Below are positions 1 through 10,348 of a stretch of DNA of 64,000 bases, piece by piece (position 1 is the stretch's first letter; each line of letters begins with the position of its first letter). Below the pieces are notes generated by a model that saw only the letters and a list, made by a program, of their open reading frames with translations, was not told where the DNA came from and did not search any database. Source of the stretch: Fragum whitleyi (lineage: Eukaryota; Mollusca; Bivalvia; Cardiida; Cardiidae). The stretch covers positions 31,876,912-31,940,911 of the forward strand of contig OX411548.1 of assembly GCA_948146395.1 (NCBI GenBank), read 5' to 3'. The translations under genes and the position numbers were made by a program.

Positions 1-1009
1 GAGTACGCAGTTATTTTTAAGCTTGTACGAAAAGTAGTAGTGCAGGAAATCTGTCTTTTTGTTGTCTTTTTGTGAGAAATTCTTCCACATTTGGGTTCAT
101 GATATTAAATTATAAGATATGAAGAGAGTATTTATCAATTTCAAGTTGATGTAAAACTAAAAACCTAATCACATTCAAGTATGAATCCGTTTGGCGCATT
201 CATGCAGTGTGATGAGGTTTTTAGTTTCATACCTCAGTGAAATTAAAAAAGAACACTCTCTTCATCTCTTAAATAAATAAATGAATAAAAAATAAAGATC
301 GAGAAAAACAAATAAATAGATTAATGAATGAACCAAGTTAAATTATTTAGTATGTAGCAAGTAAGGCTAAAAATAGGCCTAGTTCATTGAAATATGATGA
401 ACTTTCCGGTTGTATTCCATTGTGTCAATTTTATAAATTGAAATAGTCATATCCTATTCAATTTTGTATAAAACGAATCGGATAGGCGGAAAAATGTTTC
501 AAACCGTTTACCTTAAAAAGCAACTGAAACAATTTTAATATCTATTCTATACATAAAAATGTCGACGGACTATCCGCAAAATTGCTTTAAGTTGAAATTC
601 GTCACATTTCTATTCGTCTATGCTCAAATAGATACAGTGACTTAACATATGAGCCTGTGCGTAAGATTTCAAACAATTTCAAATATGCGCAAAGCAAGGA
701 CTCTGACCAGTCTGTGCATCTGCACAGTCTTACCAGATTCTTTACTAAGCGTAGTAAGTTACGATAAGATAAGGTCTCAAAGTATCTGTAGACCACGAGG
801 TTAATTTATATCAACAGTATGTGGCTGTCAACGCTTCTCAATTTATGCACCGTCACGAAAATTTCAAATTGTTGGAAATGTCAAGCACAGCTTCATATAT
901 TTGGTGAGTAGTTATCTGGCCATTGTAGGTATCTAACCTTTTTTTTTAATCAAGAGCAGAATTTTGAACAACGCTTTATAAAAGTAGTCATAGCAAACCT
1001 ACAAGAATC
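1..1009. other. No recognisable gene
   Basis: AT-rich sequence. It contains a repeat block at about 672-760 shared with 4070-4165, and a GTTGGAAATGTCAAGCACAGC block near 868 shared with 18975. A short TAAATAAATGAATAAA-type run lies near 270-330. Nothing coding is seen. Confidence 0.6.
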
Positions 1010-1250
1010 AGCCCGATTCGCTCAGTCGGTAGCGCACAGGACTTCAAAACAATTGAAGGGCTGGTACACTAACAAACTAATTGTCTTTCGGATGAGACGT
1101 TAAACCGAGGTCCCGTGAGACTGTGCTATACACCGAGCATGAGCCATGGCGAATCTCAGCAGTAGTTTCGTCATGTATCCTTGCATTTTCCCCCGTTTTC
1201 GGGGAGGTGTTGCTCATATCGACATATGCTACGGTAGCGACGTCCAATTT
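1010..1250 (+). mobile_element. SINE-like sequence with a tRNA-like head
   Basis: CAGCCCGATTCGCTCAGTCGGTAGCGCACAGGACTTCAAAAC resembles a tRNA-derived head with an A box; the B box is decayed. The following GGATGAGACGTTAAACCGAGGTCCCGTG is a central block I recognise from invertebrate SINEs. The 3' end is not clear. Short reading frames across it on both strands are not genes. Confidence 0.6.
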
Positions 1251-1270
1251 GGACGAAATTATCCATGATG

Positions 1271-1380
1271 TATTACTTCCCTTGAATTTCTCTAAAAAAC
1301 TCGTACCTCCCACCCATTCAATTTCATTCCAAAATTCTTCCTAAACCATTCACCTTGTCAATTTCATGATATTCTAAACT
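1271..1380. mobile_element. CAGTTAACA-family MITE, right-end fragment
   Basis: Only the last part of the family remains: CATTCAATTTCATTCC, CCATTCACCTTGTC, then AATTTCATGATATTC. The central hairpin is cut after TATTACTTCCCTT. It abuts the SINE-like sequence upstream. Confidence 0.6.
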
Positions 1381-1748
1381 ATATTTGTTGTGTTTACAGT
1401 AAACAATTTTGAATTTCAAAATACTCCGATATTATAACACCTTATTTCTACTAATACTTCCAATTTAAGTTGTTTATTGTTATTTTACGACGAATTAGTC
1501 GTTAATTGTTAGATGAAAACTGAAATGACCCAAATCTGACCTGCTTTGACCACGATGTTCTATAGATATTACATTTACATCAATATAGGGATGACTCGCC
1601 ACGAGAAGAGAGACTAAGTGGATACAGGAAAAAATGACACGTGAAAATGATACTTTATTATTATTACCCGTGACCTATTTGACCTACAGCCTTAACCTTG
1701 AAATTAGACGTATCCGGACAAACTCTTCGTATGGCACTAGTACTCACC

Positions 1749-1981
1749 CAGGGGCCTGTTTTACTAAACATCTTACGGTCATTTTTTGCGTAAGTCAAAA
1801 ATTAAAGTTGCCTCTACAGAAGTAACGAAATATGGAATTCTGCCATGCAATATCATTGGAATCGTCTTCCAATGACATGTTGCGAGACAAAATCTGACGA
1901 TGAATAATAACACCAGATACGATTTTTGATTTTGACTTACGATAATAATTTTCGTAAGAAGTTTAGTAAAACGGGCCCCTG
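1749..1981. mobile_element. CAGGGGCC TIR element
   Basis: The ends CAGGGGCCTGTTTTACTAAA and TTTAGTAAAACGGGCCCCTG are inverted repeats extended by CATCTTACG...CGTAAGAAG. About 233 bp, with an internal GGAATCGTCTTCCAATGA inverted repeat. A second copy is at 12956. No clear 8-bp target duplication is seen. Confidence 0.78.
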
Positions 1982-1984
1982 CTG

Positions 1985-2996
1985 TTGAACAACTGTGCAT
2001 AGTTATTTTGATATTTTGATTTTTTTGTTACACTAAATTAGATCGACCATACCAAGTTTGATCAAAATTTAAAGTTTCAAATTGCCATATCATAGGATAA
2101 GAAGTACGACAAACGTTCGGGAATCTGAAGAAAGCTACGAGTTTCGGCATAGGCCAAACTGCGCTTTCTGATCAGTTTCCTCGGGCTCTGTCACATGCAC
2201 ATCTTTTCATGAGTTCCAGGTATTGTACCAATCGATGCTACTTGTCTCATTGTATATCCATGTGGTCCTTGATGATAAAACACATTTACATATTTGGTGT
2301 TTGACTTACAGGTTGATTTTTATTGTTTGTTTTGTCATATTGGTCAGCCGATATGTTGTAAGAATGAGCTTGTATAAACGAACATGTTTTAGTAAATGAT
2401 GATGATAAAGGACAATCAATCTATACCAGTTTATAAAAAAAGTGCATTTGTTCACTCAATCAAACGTGAGTGCCATTATTGATTAATGGGTTATTACATT
2501 CATATTTCATGGATAAAAAGTGCCACTTAGTGCTTCTCTTTCAACTATACCAGGGGTAGTGTCCGTGATTGATTGGTACTTTGGTACACCAAATAGGTCT
2601 ATATTGTTTAATTGCTGGACGTATAAATTTGAAAGTTTTACAAGAAGGTGAACGTCTTAAGAATGAAAGGGTGTTCGACTAAAATTTCCGAGAGAACTCC
2701 TTAATTTGTACAAACACGGACAAAAAAAGGATCGACCCGAAAACTCTCATTGAAACCAGAGAAGACAATATTTTGGTCGCACCCCGTAAATTTTAGGCAT
2801 GCAAGTCCTATTCTATTTATTTTGTATGTGGACCTTTAAAGCATTAAACTGTAAACAGTAAGGTAAAGCGTTGGGGTAGAGCACATGTTTCTTGAGTTAG
2901 ATTCCTGGGAACGGACGACTTTTGATCGATTCGATAAAAGTATCAGTATATTCTCAAAGAAGCAGAGGCGAGGAAGGTTTATCTAAGTTGTAAGAT
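1985..2996. other. No recognisable feature
   Basis: AT-rich non-coding sequence. A GGTAAAGCGTTGGGGTAGAGCAC segment at 2861-2883 is weakly tRNA-like but has no matching B box. Confidence 0.6.
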
Positions 2997-2997
2997 T

Positions 2998-3262
2998 TTG
3001 TTTGTTTGAATGGTGTTTTACGGCGCTTTCAACGATGTTTAAGTTATATCGCGCCGGCTGGGGCACCTCATGGTATTTCTCTCACCAGTGCTACCATCAC
3101 ATCCTTTCCTATCCTCCACCAGCTATCTCACATAGGTCTACGATTACCAACCCATTGGTGAGAGATGAATAGTCAGAGAGAATGAGTGCCGCCGTCGGAG
3201 ATCGAGTCTGGGACCTATAGATTGACAGTCCGACGCGCTACCAATTGGGCTATGACGGCGGC
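2998..3262 (-). mobile_element. tRNA-derived SINE with complete tRNA-like head
   Basis: Read on the minus strand it begins GCCGCCGTCATAGCCCAATTGGTAGCGCGTCGG, a tRNA-like head with an A box (TAGCCCAATTGG) and a B-box-like GACTCGATC about 35 bases later. The body contains CTCTCACCAATGGGTTGGTAATCG and CTATGTGAGATAGCTGGTGG. It ends GAAAGCGCCGTAAAACACCATTCAAACAAAC, a short-repeat tail. The length of about 265 bp and the pol III head identify a SINE. A second, head-less copy is at 11018. Confidence 0.82.
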
Positions 3263-3276
3263 TTTGCTATGCTATT

Positions 3277-3360
3277 TCGAGAGGAAACCTCGGTCAACAT
3301 TATGAAAGATTATAAGTTCCGAAATGTTGCATAATTATTACGGGTCGACTTCCTTAACTG
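3277..3360. repeat. Foldback TTAAGGTAGTGG element, right half only
   Basis: GAGGAAACCTCGGTCAACATTATGAAAG, CCGAAATGTTGC, ATTACGGGTCGACTTCCTTAA: exactly one arm of the palindrome. Its edge coincides with the end of the SINE at 3262. Confidence 0.65.
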
Positions 3361-3951
3361 GCGAGAGAAATGAAAGGAAACCATGGATAGATGCACTAAA
3401 CGCTGCAACATAACTGCAAAGATGTTGAATGTAGCTTAAATATCATACTAACAAACAAATCCAACATTGATAAACTGAGGGGTCGGCGCGATACTATTGA
3501 AAGTTTATGTTTATTGGCACTTACAATGGTTTGCGCTGAATCTGTAATATTTTGTCTGGTGAAAGAACAAGCAATTAGACACATTTTTCCGGTCGGTTTT
3601 GTTTCGTTCAATATCACAAATCTCACAATATCTTCCTATCGAAATGTCGCTGCGCCAGTGTACGGCAATTATACATTCCCTATGCTTTATAATATCACGA
3701 TGTATAAATCATTCTTAATTAGGCTCAAACAGTCTGTTCATTAGCATCGATATAGAAGTAACGTATAATCAGTGATTGTATGTGGGTCGATTAAGTTTAA
3801 TATTTGATGAAGGAATTTGTGATATTTCATCTTTAACGTGGACCTAAAGTTTTTATATATAGCTATATCAGGAAAACTAGACCATGAGGTAAGATGTGCA
3901 TGTATTTTATTTACATTTTAGAATCAACATAACATAACGTTTAATGTGTGA
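3361..3951. other. No recognisable feature
   Basis: Two 76-aa open frames on opposite strands overlap here. Neither has domain-like composition or splice context, and I regard both as chance. Confidence 0.55.
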
Positions 3952-4165
3952 CTCCACATGCGAAAAGGCACAATCTGGGTTGTGCAAAAAGTGTCATTTC
4001 AATGCAGCCTGCGCGGATTGAACTTTGCAGATTTTCTGATCTTGAAATTGAGCATGTGCGTGGCAATTCCAACAATTTCAAATATGTGCAACGCTAAGAC
4101 TCAGATCAGCCCATGCATCCACACAGTCTGGTCTGAGGCTTTACAACGCACTATTCTTTTTCGTA
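3952..4165. repeat. Dispersed repeat with GCGAAAAGGCACAATCTGGG and CACAGTCTGGTC blocks
   Basis: A diverged relative of the TGTGACCCG group (GCGAAAAGG-CACAATCTGGG, AGCCTGCGCGGATTG). It is joined to a block (CAACAATTTCAAATATGTGCAACGC, CCACACAGTCTGG) that recurs at about 672-760. A related GTTGGAAATG-CACACA motif is at 868, 4678 and 18975. The boundaries are not clear. Confidence 0.4.
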
Positions 4166-4596
4166 AAAACATCGTGAAATTGACAAGGTGAATGATTTTG
4201 GAATGATTTAGGAATGAAATTGAATGACTGTGTGGAGCGACTTTTGAGTGAATTTAATGGGAGGTAATCCAGTATTGCAAATTTTGTTGAGGATGAACAA
4301 AATTAGCAATATTGATTACCTCCCTTTAATAAAATATGCACACAAGTTCATTAGATAGCTCCCTATTTCTTCAATAACCTATACACTTACAATTTCAATT
4401 GAATAAGTGAAATCCCGATTTCTTTCCTAGCTATTATTATTTTCAACGAAGTTGCTGTTATATGTTTTTCAGTAAGTTTGGAGCGTTTTTGAATGGTTTG
4501 AGTGAGTGTTTGGAATGAATGAATGGAGCGCTGAGTGAGCGAATTAGAATGATTTTGATTGAGTTAAATGTCAATTTCACGATGTAATAAACTGTA
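4166..4596. mobile_element. CAGTTAACA-family MITE
   Basis: AACATCGTGAAATTGACA at the left and TGTCAATTTCACGATG-TAATAAACTGTA at the right, with the family's central hairpin (GGTAATC-CAGTATTGC / GCAATATTGATTACC). It sits inside an older dispersed repeat whose halves are seen at about 3952-4165 and 4597-4720. Confidence 0.8.
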
Positions 4597-5277
4597 AGCC
4601 AAACAGAGAATATTTCAAAACACTGGTTGGCTTCTCAGACAGCTCAATGTATCGCTATCACGCACACATGAATTTGTTGGAAATGGCACACACAAGTTCA
4701 TTCTTACTTCCATGAAATGCGATCTTCGCTTGACATCTAATGGAACAAACCTCTTTATTTATCTATTTCTTTATTTCTTTCTTTATTTATTTATTTATTT
4801 ATTTTTCGTTACGGGTTACATTTAAACATTGAATCACAATTCAACTACATTAAGAGGGCAAGCTGAAAACGTTCGCGAAATGGTTAAGAAATACTACCCG
4901 ACTTTGCAATTACACTTTCATTTGTAAACGTTCGCAAACATTTTTTTTTAATTTTGAACGCATGGTAGCTTTCGATTGAAGTTGATTACTAATACGGAAA
5001 TTTAGAAAAAAACGCGTTACTGCATGGATAGACCAGTTCTGAATCCTAACCAGGTCTCAAGTTTATAAATTTAACGCCACTTTGAACAATTCCTCGTTTT
5101 AATCACGAACATAATAATATTCACTACTCGAATTGATAAGATTCGTGAGCATATTGCCAGTACTAGATTGTATTTTGTAATGTCTTGTCTAAAGTTGGAC
5201 AAATAGGAATCGTACATAAACGTCATAGACTTCATTTTCTCATCTTTACTGACAAACATCACGGTATCCCATCTGAG
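4597..5277. other. No recognisable gene
   Basis: It starts with the remaining half of the repeat that hosts the 4166 MITE and includes a (TTTA)n-like tract at about 4755-4806. Confidence 0.55.
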
Positions 5278-5530
5278 CCCGAGGTTATAAAAGTTTTCTC
5301 ATTCTCAACTGAGAATTTTCTCAATGTTAGAATTCAAAAATACTATATGAGCACAAAATTGATGAATATAAAAGATAATATTAATAAGTTGTTGTAAATA
5401 ACAACTTATTGATATTATCTTTTATATTCATCAATTTATTGCACTATTATTACAGAAATAAAGCTTTAATCTAAATATGAAGCTTGAATAAATTCTAGTT
5501 TGAGAATGAGAAAAGCTTTATAACCTGGGA
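5278..5530. repeat. Foldback element with an AT-rich perfect hairpin core
   Basis: Outer inverted repeats CCCGAGGTTATAAAAGTTTTC and TTTATAACCTGGGA with TCTCATTCTCAA / TTGAGAATGAGA inside them. The core at about 5352-5440 is an almost perfect hairpin: AAATTGATGAATATAAAAGA and its complement around GTTGTTGTAAATAACAAC. A decayed relative is at 61915-62100. Confidence 0.75.
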
Positions 5531-5697
5531 CCCTGATGGTCTGAAGCGAACAGATTGATATAAAGACTTAATGAGGACAACACGAATTTCGATGTTGATA
5601 TCTTGTATCACAGCAAGTTTAAAGCAAGTGACAAATTTTGCCCCAAGGTAACCACTAGGATGTAGCGGTATTGTAAATGGTTATTTAAGCGAACCCT

Positions 5698-5947
5698 GGG
5701 CCAACTTATTTGTCACCCGAACGGGGCCCGTTTTTCAGCCGGGCAACAATAAGAAACCAGCTCTATGTTCAGGCTGACAAGATGTTGCAAACCGTTTTCA
5801 CATTAAACCCGTTTTGCGCGCATGTGCACGAGCAAAGCGAGGTATAATTTGAAAAACGGTATGCAACATCTTCTTAGCCGGAATATAGAGCTGATTTCTT
5901 ATTGTGGCCCGGCTGAAAAACGGGCCTCGTTCGGATGACAAATAAGT

Positions 5948-5953
<6 letters not shown>
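5698..5953. repeat. Long palindromic element with a GCAAAGCG core
   Basis: The outer arms GGGCCAACTTATTTGTC and GACAAATAAGTTGCCCC, then GGGCCCGTTTTTCAGCCGGG / CCCGGCTGAAAAACGGGCC, then CAAGATGTTGCAAACCGTTTTC and its complement, close on a core with CATGTGCACGAGCAAAGCGAGG. A second copy is at 59734. The right arm runs into a 32-base C tract. Confidence 0.8.

Positions 5954-5981
<28 letters not shown>
5950..5981. repeat. (C)32 homopolymer
   Basis: 32 consecutive C at the outer edge of the right arm of the palindromic element 5698-5953. Its length in the assembly is unlikely to be exact. Confidence 0.95.
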
Positions 5982-6335
5982 TGTGTTGGTTACTGGTGAT
6001 GCTTAGCAAAATATTAGAAATGTATGTCATAACATGGAATACCTACGGTATGCTCTTACAGTGTCACGAGCAGTATTATATTGGTTCTACAACAAATAAT
6101 ATCGCAAAGCGCTCTGGTCAGGTTGAAAAAAATCCAGGCGTTGATTGAAGCTGCAGAGAAAAGGAGAGGGAAGTCGCTGAAAAACAACCATACAACCAAA
6201 TTTATTATCATCATTTTTGTGTCATATTATATAATGTGCGAAAGCCCAAGATCGTTTTCTCCCTAAATAAGGTTTAAACTCAACAGTTGCCGTAAACCGA
6301 AGATCTCTTTTACTTAAATAATGTAAGGCGTCTAA

Positions 6336-7043
6336 AGGCCTATTTACACATTCACGATTTTTGAGTACGGTGCCGCTACGATTTGTCACGCCTTGTAAAA
6401 TCGTCGTGTACCGTGGTGAGTCGTAGTGGAACAGTGGTGAATCGTGGTGACCCTTGATGAATCGTGATGATTCGAGAAACTCAACGGGAATACTACGGAA
6501 GTTTTAAACTGTTTAAACATCGGTGGCGAATCGTGGTGGTTATTGGGCGAGGCCTAATTCGTAGCGCAAAGTGCTAATTCGCGCTGACACCGTAGCTATA
6601 TTCGCCGCTATCCGTTAGAGATCGTAGACAGTCATGGAATCTTTGACATCACGAATTCTCACGATTCACAATGAATTGTGTACGGTTGTCCTACGAATCA
6701 TCCACGGTTTTGCTACGGAGCTCCACGATTGGCCACGACCAAGGCCGACGTGAATCGCACCAGTACCGTGTCGAACCGTACAAGCACCTTGAGCATTCGT
6801 TGTGCCACCGTGGTCAATCCTCATTGACCGTAGCATTTCCGTCATGAATCGTCATTGATTCGTAGCGACACCTCACAGACACCGTACTTATATCGCGGAC
6901 ATTCTTACTGGAATTGTAGTGACACTTAATATTTCTACTTTTCGCCACGATTCATCCCGATCCATCCTGATTTTTCTGACCATGAGGAATCTGGGTGAAA
7001 CGTGGTGAATCGTAGAGAAAATCGTGAATGTGTACACGGGTCT
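6336..7043. mobile_element. 708-bp TIR element packed with CACGAT / CGTGGTGAATCG words (PIF/Harbinger-like flank TAA)
   Basis: The left end AGGCCTATTTACACATTCACGAT is partly repeated in reverse at the right end as ATCGTGAATGTGTACACGGGTCT. Both ends are flanked by TAA (6333-6335 and 7044-7046), the 3-bp duplication typical of PIF/Harbinger-like elements. The interior has no ORF of note. It is full of degenerate words such as CGTGGTGAATCG, ATTCGTAGCG, TCGTAGTGG and CACGATTC in both orientations, giving a CpG- and GC-richer island in AT-rich DNA. The architecture matches the element at 19033-19613. The TIRs and flank are seen directly; the superfamily is inferred. Confidence 0.8.
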
Positions 7044-7538
7044 TAACTCACCAGTAAGCGATTGAAAGTGATTATTATCATTCAATGTATTTGTCATGAC
7101 ATTTGAATTGGTCTGATTATAAATCTAATTCCGGTAGGAGGCTGAAGCATTTTATTTGATTTATGTACAGAATATATTTACAATCCATCACAAATTTGAT
7201 CTTGATAGATGAATTTGTACTTTTCTACGTTTGAATATTCATTGCATATTCATCTTAGTTTTCAATATGCCGATATTCTGAAAAGACAAAAAATCTTGAT
7301 AACGATCCGTCAACATCAAGACCCTTATACTCAGAAAAGATGAAGTGTTTGAACAACGAAAGATGTTGTCTATATGAAGGTATTAAATGGAACATTGAAG
7401 AAAAAAAATAGATGTAGCATCAATGGGAAAGCGCATTTAATAGCGCAACTAATTTATAGGAACTTACATTAATTTTTGGCTGATTTATCGGCATGTCTTA
7501 CTGTATCAAAGCTTTAAGTTATATAGGCTCGTTGTCTT

Positions 7539-7559
7539 TTTTTTTTTTTTTTTTTTTTT
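7539..7559. repeat. (T)21 homopolymer
   Basis: A poly-T run, followed by GTTATGTTATGTTATGA, a short TTATG repeat. Confidence 0.9.
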
Positions 7560-7613
7560 GTTATGTTATGTTATGACAGGTAATGTTAGAGCACATTGAC
7601 TAAATTTTAGTAT

Positions 7614-7769
7614 TTAAGGTAGTGGAACCTAAACAGTTCCACAACTTTCTGGAAGTTACGAACTTTAATAATGTTAACCGAGATTTCCTAATGATTTCAT
7701 TAGGAAACCTTGGTTAACATTGTGAAAGATCATGCCTTCCGAAATGTTATTACGGGTTCACTGCCTTAA
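7614..7769. repeat. Foldback element with TTAAGGTAGTGG ends
   Basis: About 155 bp that is nearly one large palindrome: TTAAGGTAGTGGAACC at the left, ...GTTCACTGCCTTAA at the right, and AACCGAGATTTCCTAATGA / TCATTAGGAAACCTTGGTT at the centre. Complete or partial copies are at 3277, 39604, 47488, 54614 and 59405. Confidence 0.8.
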
Positions 7770-8300
7770 GGTATCGTAATATACATGTATAATTGAAATT
7801 ACATTGAATAAGACTCGGACAGTGATTAGAATGGTTTAGGTGCCAAAAGTCTGAAGATTTCACCGGACCGTTCTTTGGCTTGAAACTATGGTTTCATGAG
7901 TCAACCGCATTTTTGTTTGTGGACGAATAAGCCGCTGTTACTGCAGTTTAAATAAGGTGGAGTTATGATACCGAATTGGTAGTCTGTACGCTTTGATAAA
8001 TAGAAGTGAAAACGCAATTACATGTAACAATATTCTAGGCAAAGAATCCTAGTCAAACTGAAAATACCATCGCTTAGTAAAGGGACATGACATTGCCAGT
8101 CATCGTATTTATGAAATATGTCCAATTAGTTCCAGGTCATGGTAATGTTAAATCCATTATTTGGATTATCATGGATTTTTCCGTGTTGATATGATGGAGG
8201 ACATCACCCTATATCGCCCTGAATTTTAAGTCTTCCTTCCACATCTGACATGACTCTTTTGGATAATTCTGTCTTTGGCGAGTATATATTCTTGTTCTTC

Positions 8301-8525
8301 AACCCTTTGCTGTTTAATCCCAGCTTTTTACGTGCCTGTGATTTTATGATTGAGAAAACATTGTGAAAAAAGAAGAAATTGCTTCTGACAAGCAATTTCT
8401 TCTTTTTTTCCACACTATTTTTCCCCTACAGAATGGTTGTTTTTCAAATTAAATCCACTTTGAATTTTCGTCTGCAAAACCTTTGAATTTGGACAGGTCC
8501 AAAATTTTGTAAAACAGGAAAGGGT
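8301..8525. mobile_element. CCCTTTGCTG hairpin MITE, copy 1 (TTAA type)
   Basis: Inverted ends CCCTTTGCTGTTTAA and AAACAGGAAAGGG. A near-perfect internal hairpin, AAGAAATTGCTT-CTGAC-AAGCAATTTCTT, lies at about 8370-8412. The flanks (TTCAA / TGAAT) have lost a clean duplication. An apparent reading frame across the hairpin is a shadow. Confidence 0.78.
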
Positions 8526-8530
8526 GAATG

Positions 8531-8901
8531 CTTCCGCCTGAATAGACGGAGGCATATTGTTTTGTCCTGTCTGTTTGTCAGTTTGTCCGTTTGTCCCCTC
8601 AAAAATTTCAAAATTTCGCAATATTTTTTTACTGGTTGATTGTAAGGTCTTCATATTTCTAGTGTACAATTTCTAATGACAAGACCTTTCTGTTGAATGA
8701 AACTTTAAGTTAACCAGTCAATGCCAAGGTCATTTTATGGGGTCAAATTTTTGGAAATATTATAATTCACATTAAATTTCCTATTACCATGGATTACACA
8801 TTGAATCAAGGTTGTGTGTTGACTTCCGAATTGTATCAAACTATTGTATCTGAAAAATGGCATTTGCGGGGGCATTGTTTTTCCACAACCACATCTTCTT
8901 T
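8531..8901 (+). repeat. CCGCC-hairpin / CTGT-rich / ACATCTTCTT repeat, diverged
   Basis: The same plan as 11352-11638: TTCCGCCTGAATAGACGGAGGCATATTG at the start, a TGTCCTGTCTGTTTGTC tract, and GGGGGCATTG-TTTTTCCACAACCACATCTTCTT at the end. It begins six bases after the CCCTTTGCTG MITE. Confidence 0.65.
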
Positions 8902-9374
8902 AGATAAGCTTAATTAATTAATAAGAATGAAATAAAAAAACAATAAAAACAAAAATAATCAATACAAGAAACAATTGAATTTAAGGAATATCAAATAATG
9001 AAATGTATAAAATTGTTATTTCAAATCCCGAGTATCATTTCAGCATTTAATGTAATGAAATTAATAACCGAATGTATAGATTGGCAAAAGTTCAAACTTT
9101 TGACAGCCATGAAAAGCTTCTTTTGATAAGTTTTTTTTTCTTTTTTTTTCACGAGAATTTAATCGGTTTTATAACTTTCATTTAAGAACTAATTTAGCAT
9201 AAGTTATTCTAAGTTCTTTACGTTGTATGATGTTACAAATGCTTCAAGTTCAGCCCTTCTCATGCTGTCCATAAAATATTCCTTCTTTATAATATGACTT
9301 ACGTCGCCGGGGTGAAATAATCACGTTGAATATTTTTGATATTACACGGGTGTTATTACACTAGTGGAATATCT

Positions 9375-9454
9375 ATGCAAATGAGCTAAGAGCAAATAAC
9401 AACGCTTTATTGTAACCACGAAAATGACGTCATAATCTATGTTTTGTGACGTCA
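9375..9454. promoter_or_regulatory. Octamer ATGCAAAT and two CRE-type TGACGTCA palindromes
   Basis: ATGCAAAT (9375-9382) matches a POU-domain octamer. TGACGTCA (9425-9432 and 9447-9454) is the full CRE/ATF palindrome. The two CREs sit in a hairpin with arms AAAATGACGTCA / TGACGTCATTTT. The motifs are exact; any regulatory activity is inference. Confidence 0.35.
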
Positions 9455-9540
9455 TTTTGAAACGGCGTTACAAGTTTCGTGGAAAATTGAAACGTTGAAT
9501 TTCAAGAATTTTGACGATTTTTCGCTGAGAAAAAAAATTT

Positions 9541-9662
9541 GAGCTCATTAAATACAGAATTGATTAAACTCGTCATCTTAAACAGATAAAAACTCGGCAC
9601 AGCCTCGTTTTTATCTGTTTATAGATGACTCGTTTAATGAATTCAGTATTCAATGACCACTC
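9541..9662. repeat. Hairpin with CTCGGC-ACA-GCCTCG apex
   Basis: Long arms AATACAGAATTGATTAAA...AACAGATAAAAA pair with TTTTTATCTGTTT...TTTAATGAATTCAGTATT around the apex CTCGGC-ACA-GCCTCG. At two levels CTCG faces CTCG, so two pyrimidine mismatches form internal loops. The outermost arms extend to GAGCTCATT / AATGACCACTC. Confidence 0.75.
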
Positions 9663-9843
9663 ATTCAATATCCTCTATCTTCACAATGCTTTGTTAGTCA
9701 GTATAGACTAAGATTTACGGGCTGGTCTTAGCCTACACTATCAGCTTTCTTTTGAAAGAGTTTGGGTAAATCTTGAGTTATTCCGCTGGAAATGTTCCAA
9801 AATTGACAATTTGTTTGAAATGAGATATAAATTCAGTATGATA

Positions 9844-10281
9844 CAGTTAACAACATCGTGAAATTGACAAGGTGAATGATTTTGGAATGATTTCGGAATG
9901 AAATTGAATGAGAATGTGGAGCGAGTTTTCAGTGAAATTAAAAGGGGTAATCCAATATTGCTAATTTTGTTTAAGATGAACAAAATAAGCTATATCAATT
10001 ACCTCCCTTTAATAAAATATACGTACTTTTCTGTTTTGTACGTCTCCGTGGACCATTAAGACACTTTAAAGTCCACACCTGCTAATAAAATCGTAGGATA
10101 AATATATTTTTTTGTATTAATTGTTGAAAGTCTTGAACAATTTTTAATGTTTTCTAATGATTTCGGAGCGTTTTTGATCAATTTGAGTGAGTGTTTGGAA
10201 TGAATGAATGGAGCGATGAGTGAATGGTTAAAAATGATTTTGATCGGAATGAGTGTCAATTTCACGATGTTTTTAACTGTA
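9844..10281. mobile_element. TA-flanked MITE, CAGTTAACA family (Tc1/mariner-like)
   Basis: Terminal inverted repeats CAGTTAACAACATCGTGAAA and its complement, each bordered by TA (GATA-CAGTTAA and TTAACTG-TAGAG). The internal order is constant in the family: a GAATGATTTTGGAATGA block; a hairpin whose arms read GGTAATC-ATATTGC-AATTTTGTT; an AT-rich spacer; then GAGTGAGTGTTTGGAATGAATGAATGGAGCG and TGTCAATTTCACGATG. It has no coding capacity. About 440 bp is the usual length here. The TA flanks suggest Tc1/mariner-like mobilisation. Confidence 0.82.
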
Positions 10282-10348
10282 GAGGTTATTCTTGTGACAT
10301 TTCGTATACCAAAATGTCGTAGGTTGTGCACTATTACAATCGAAGGTA

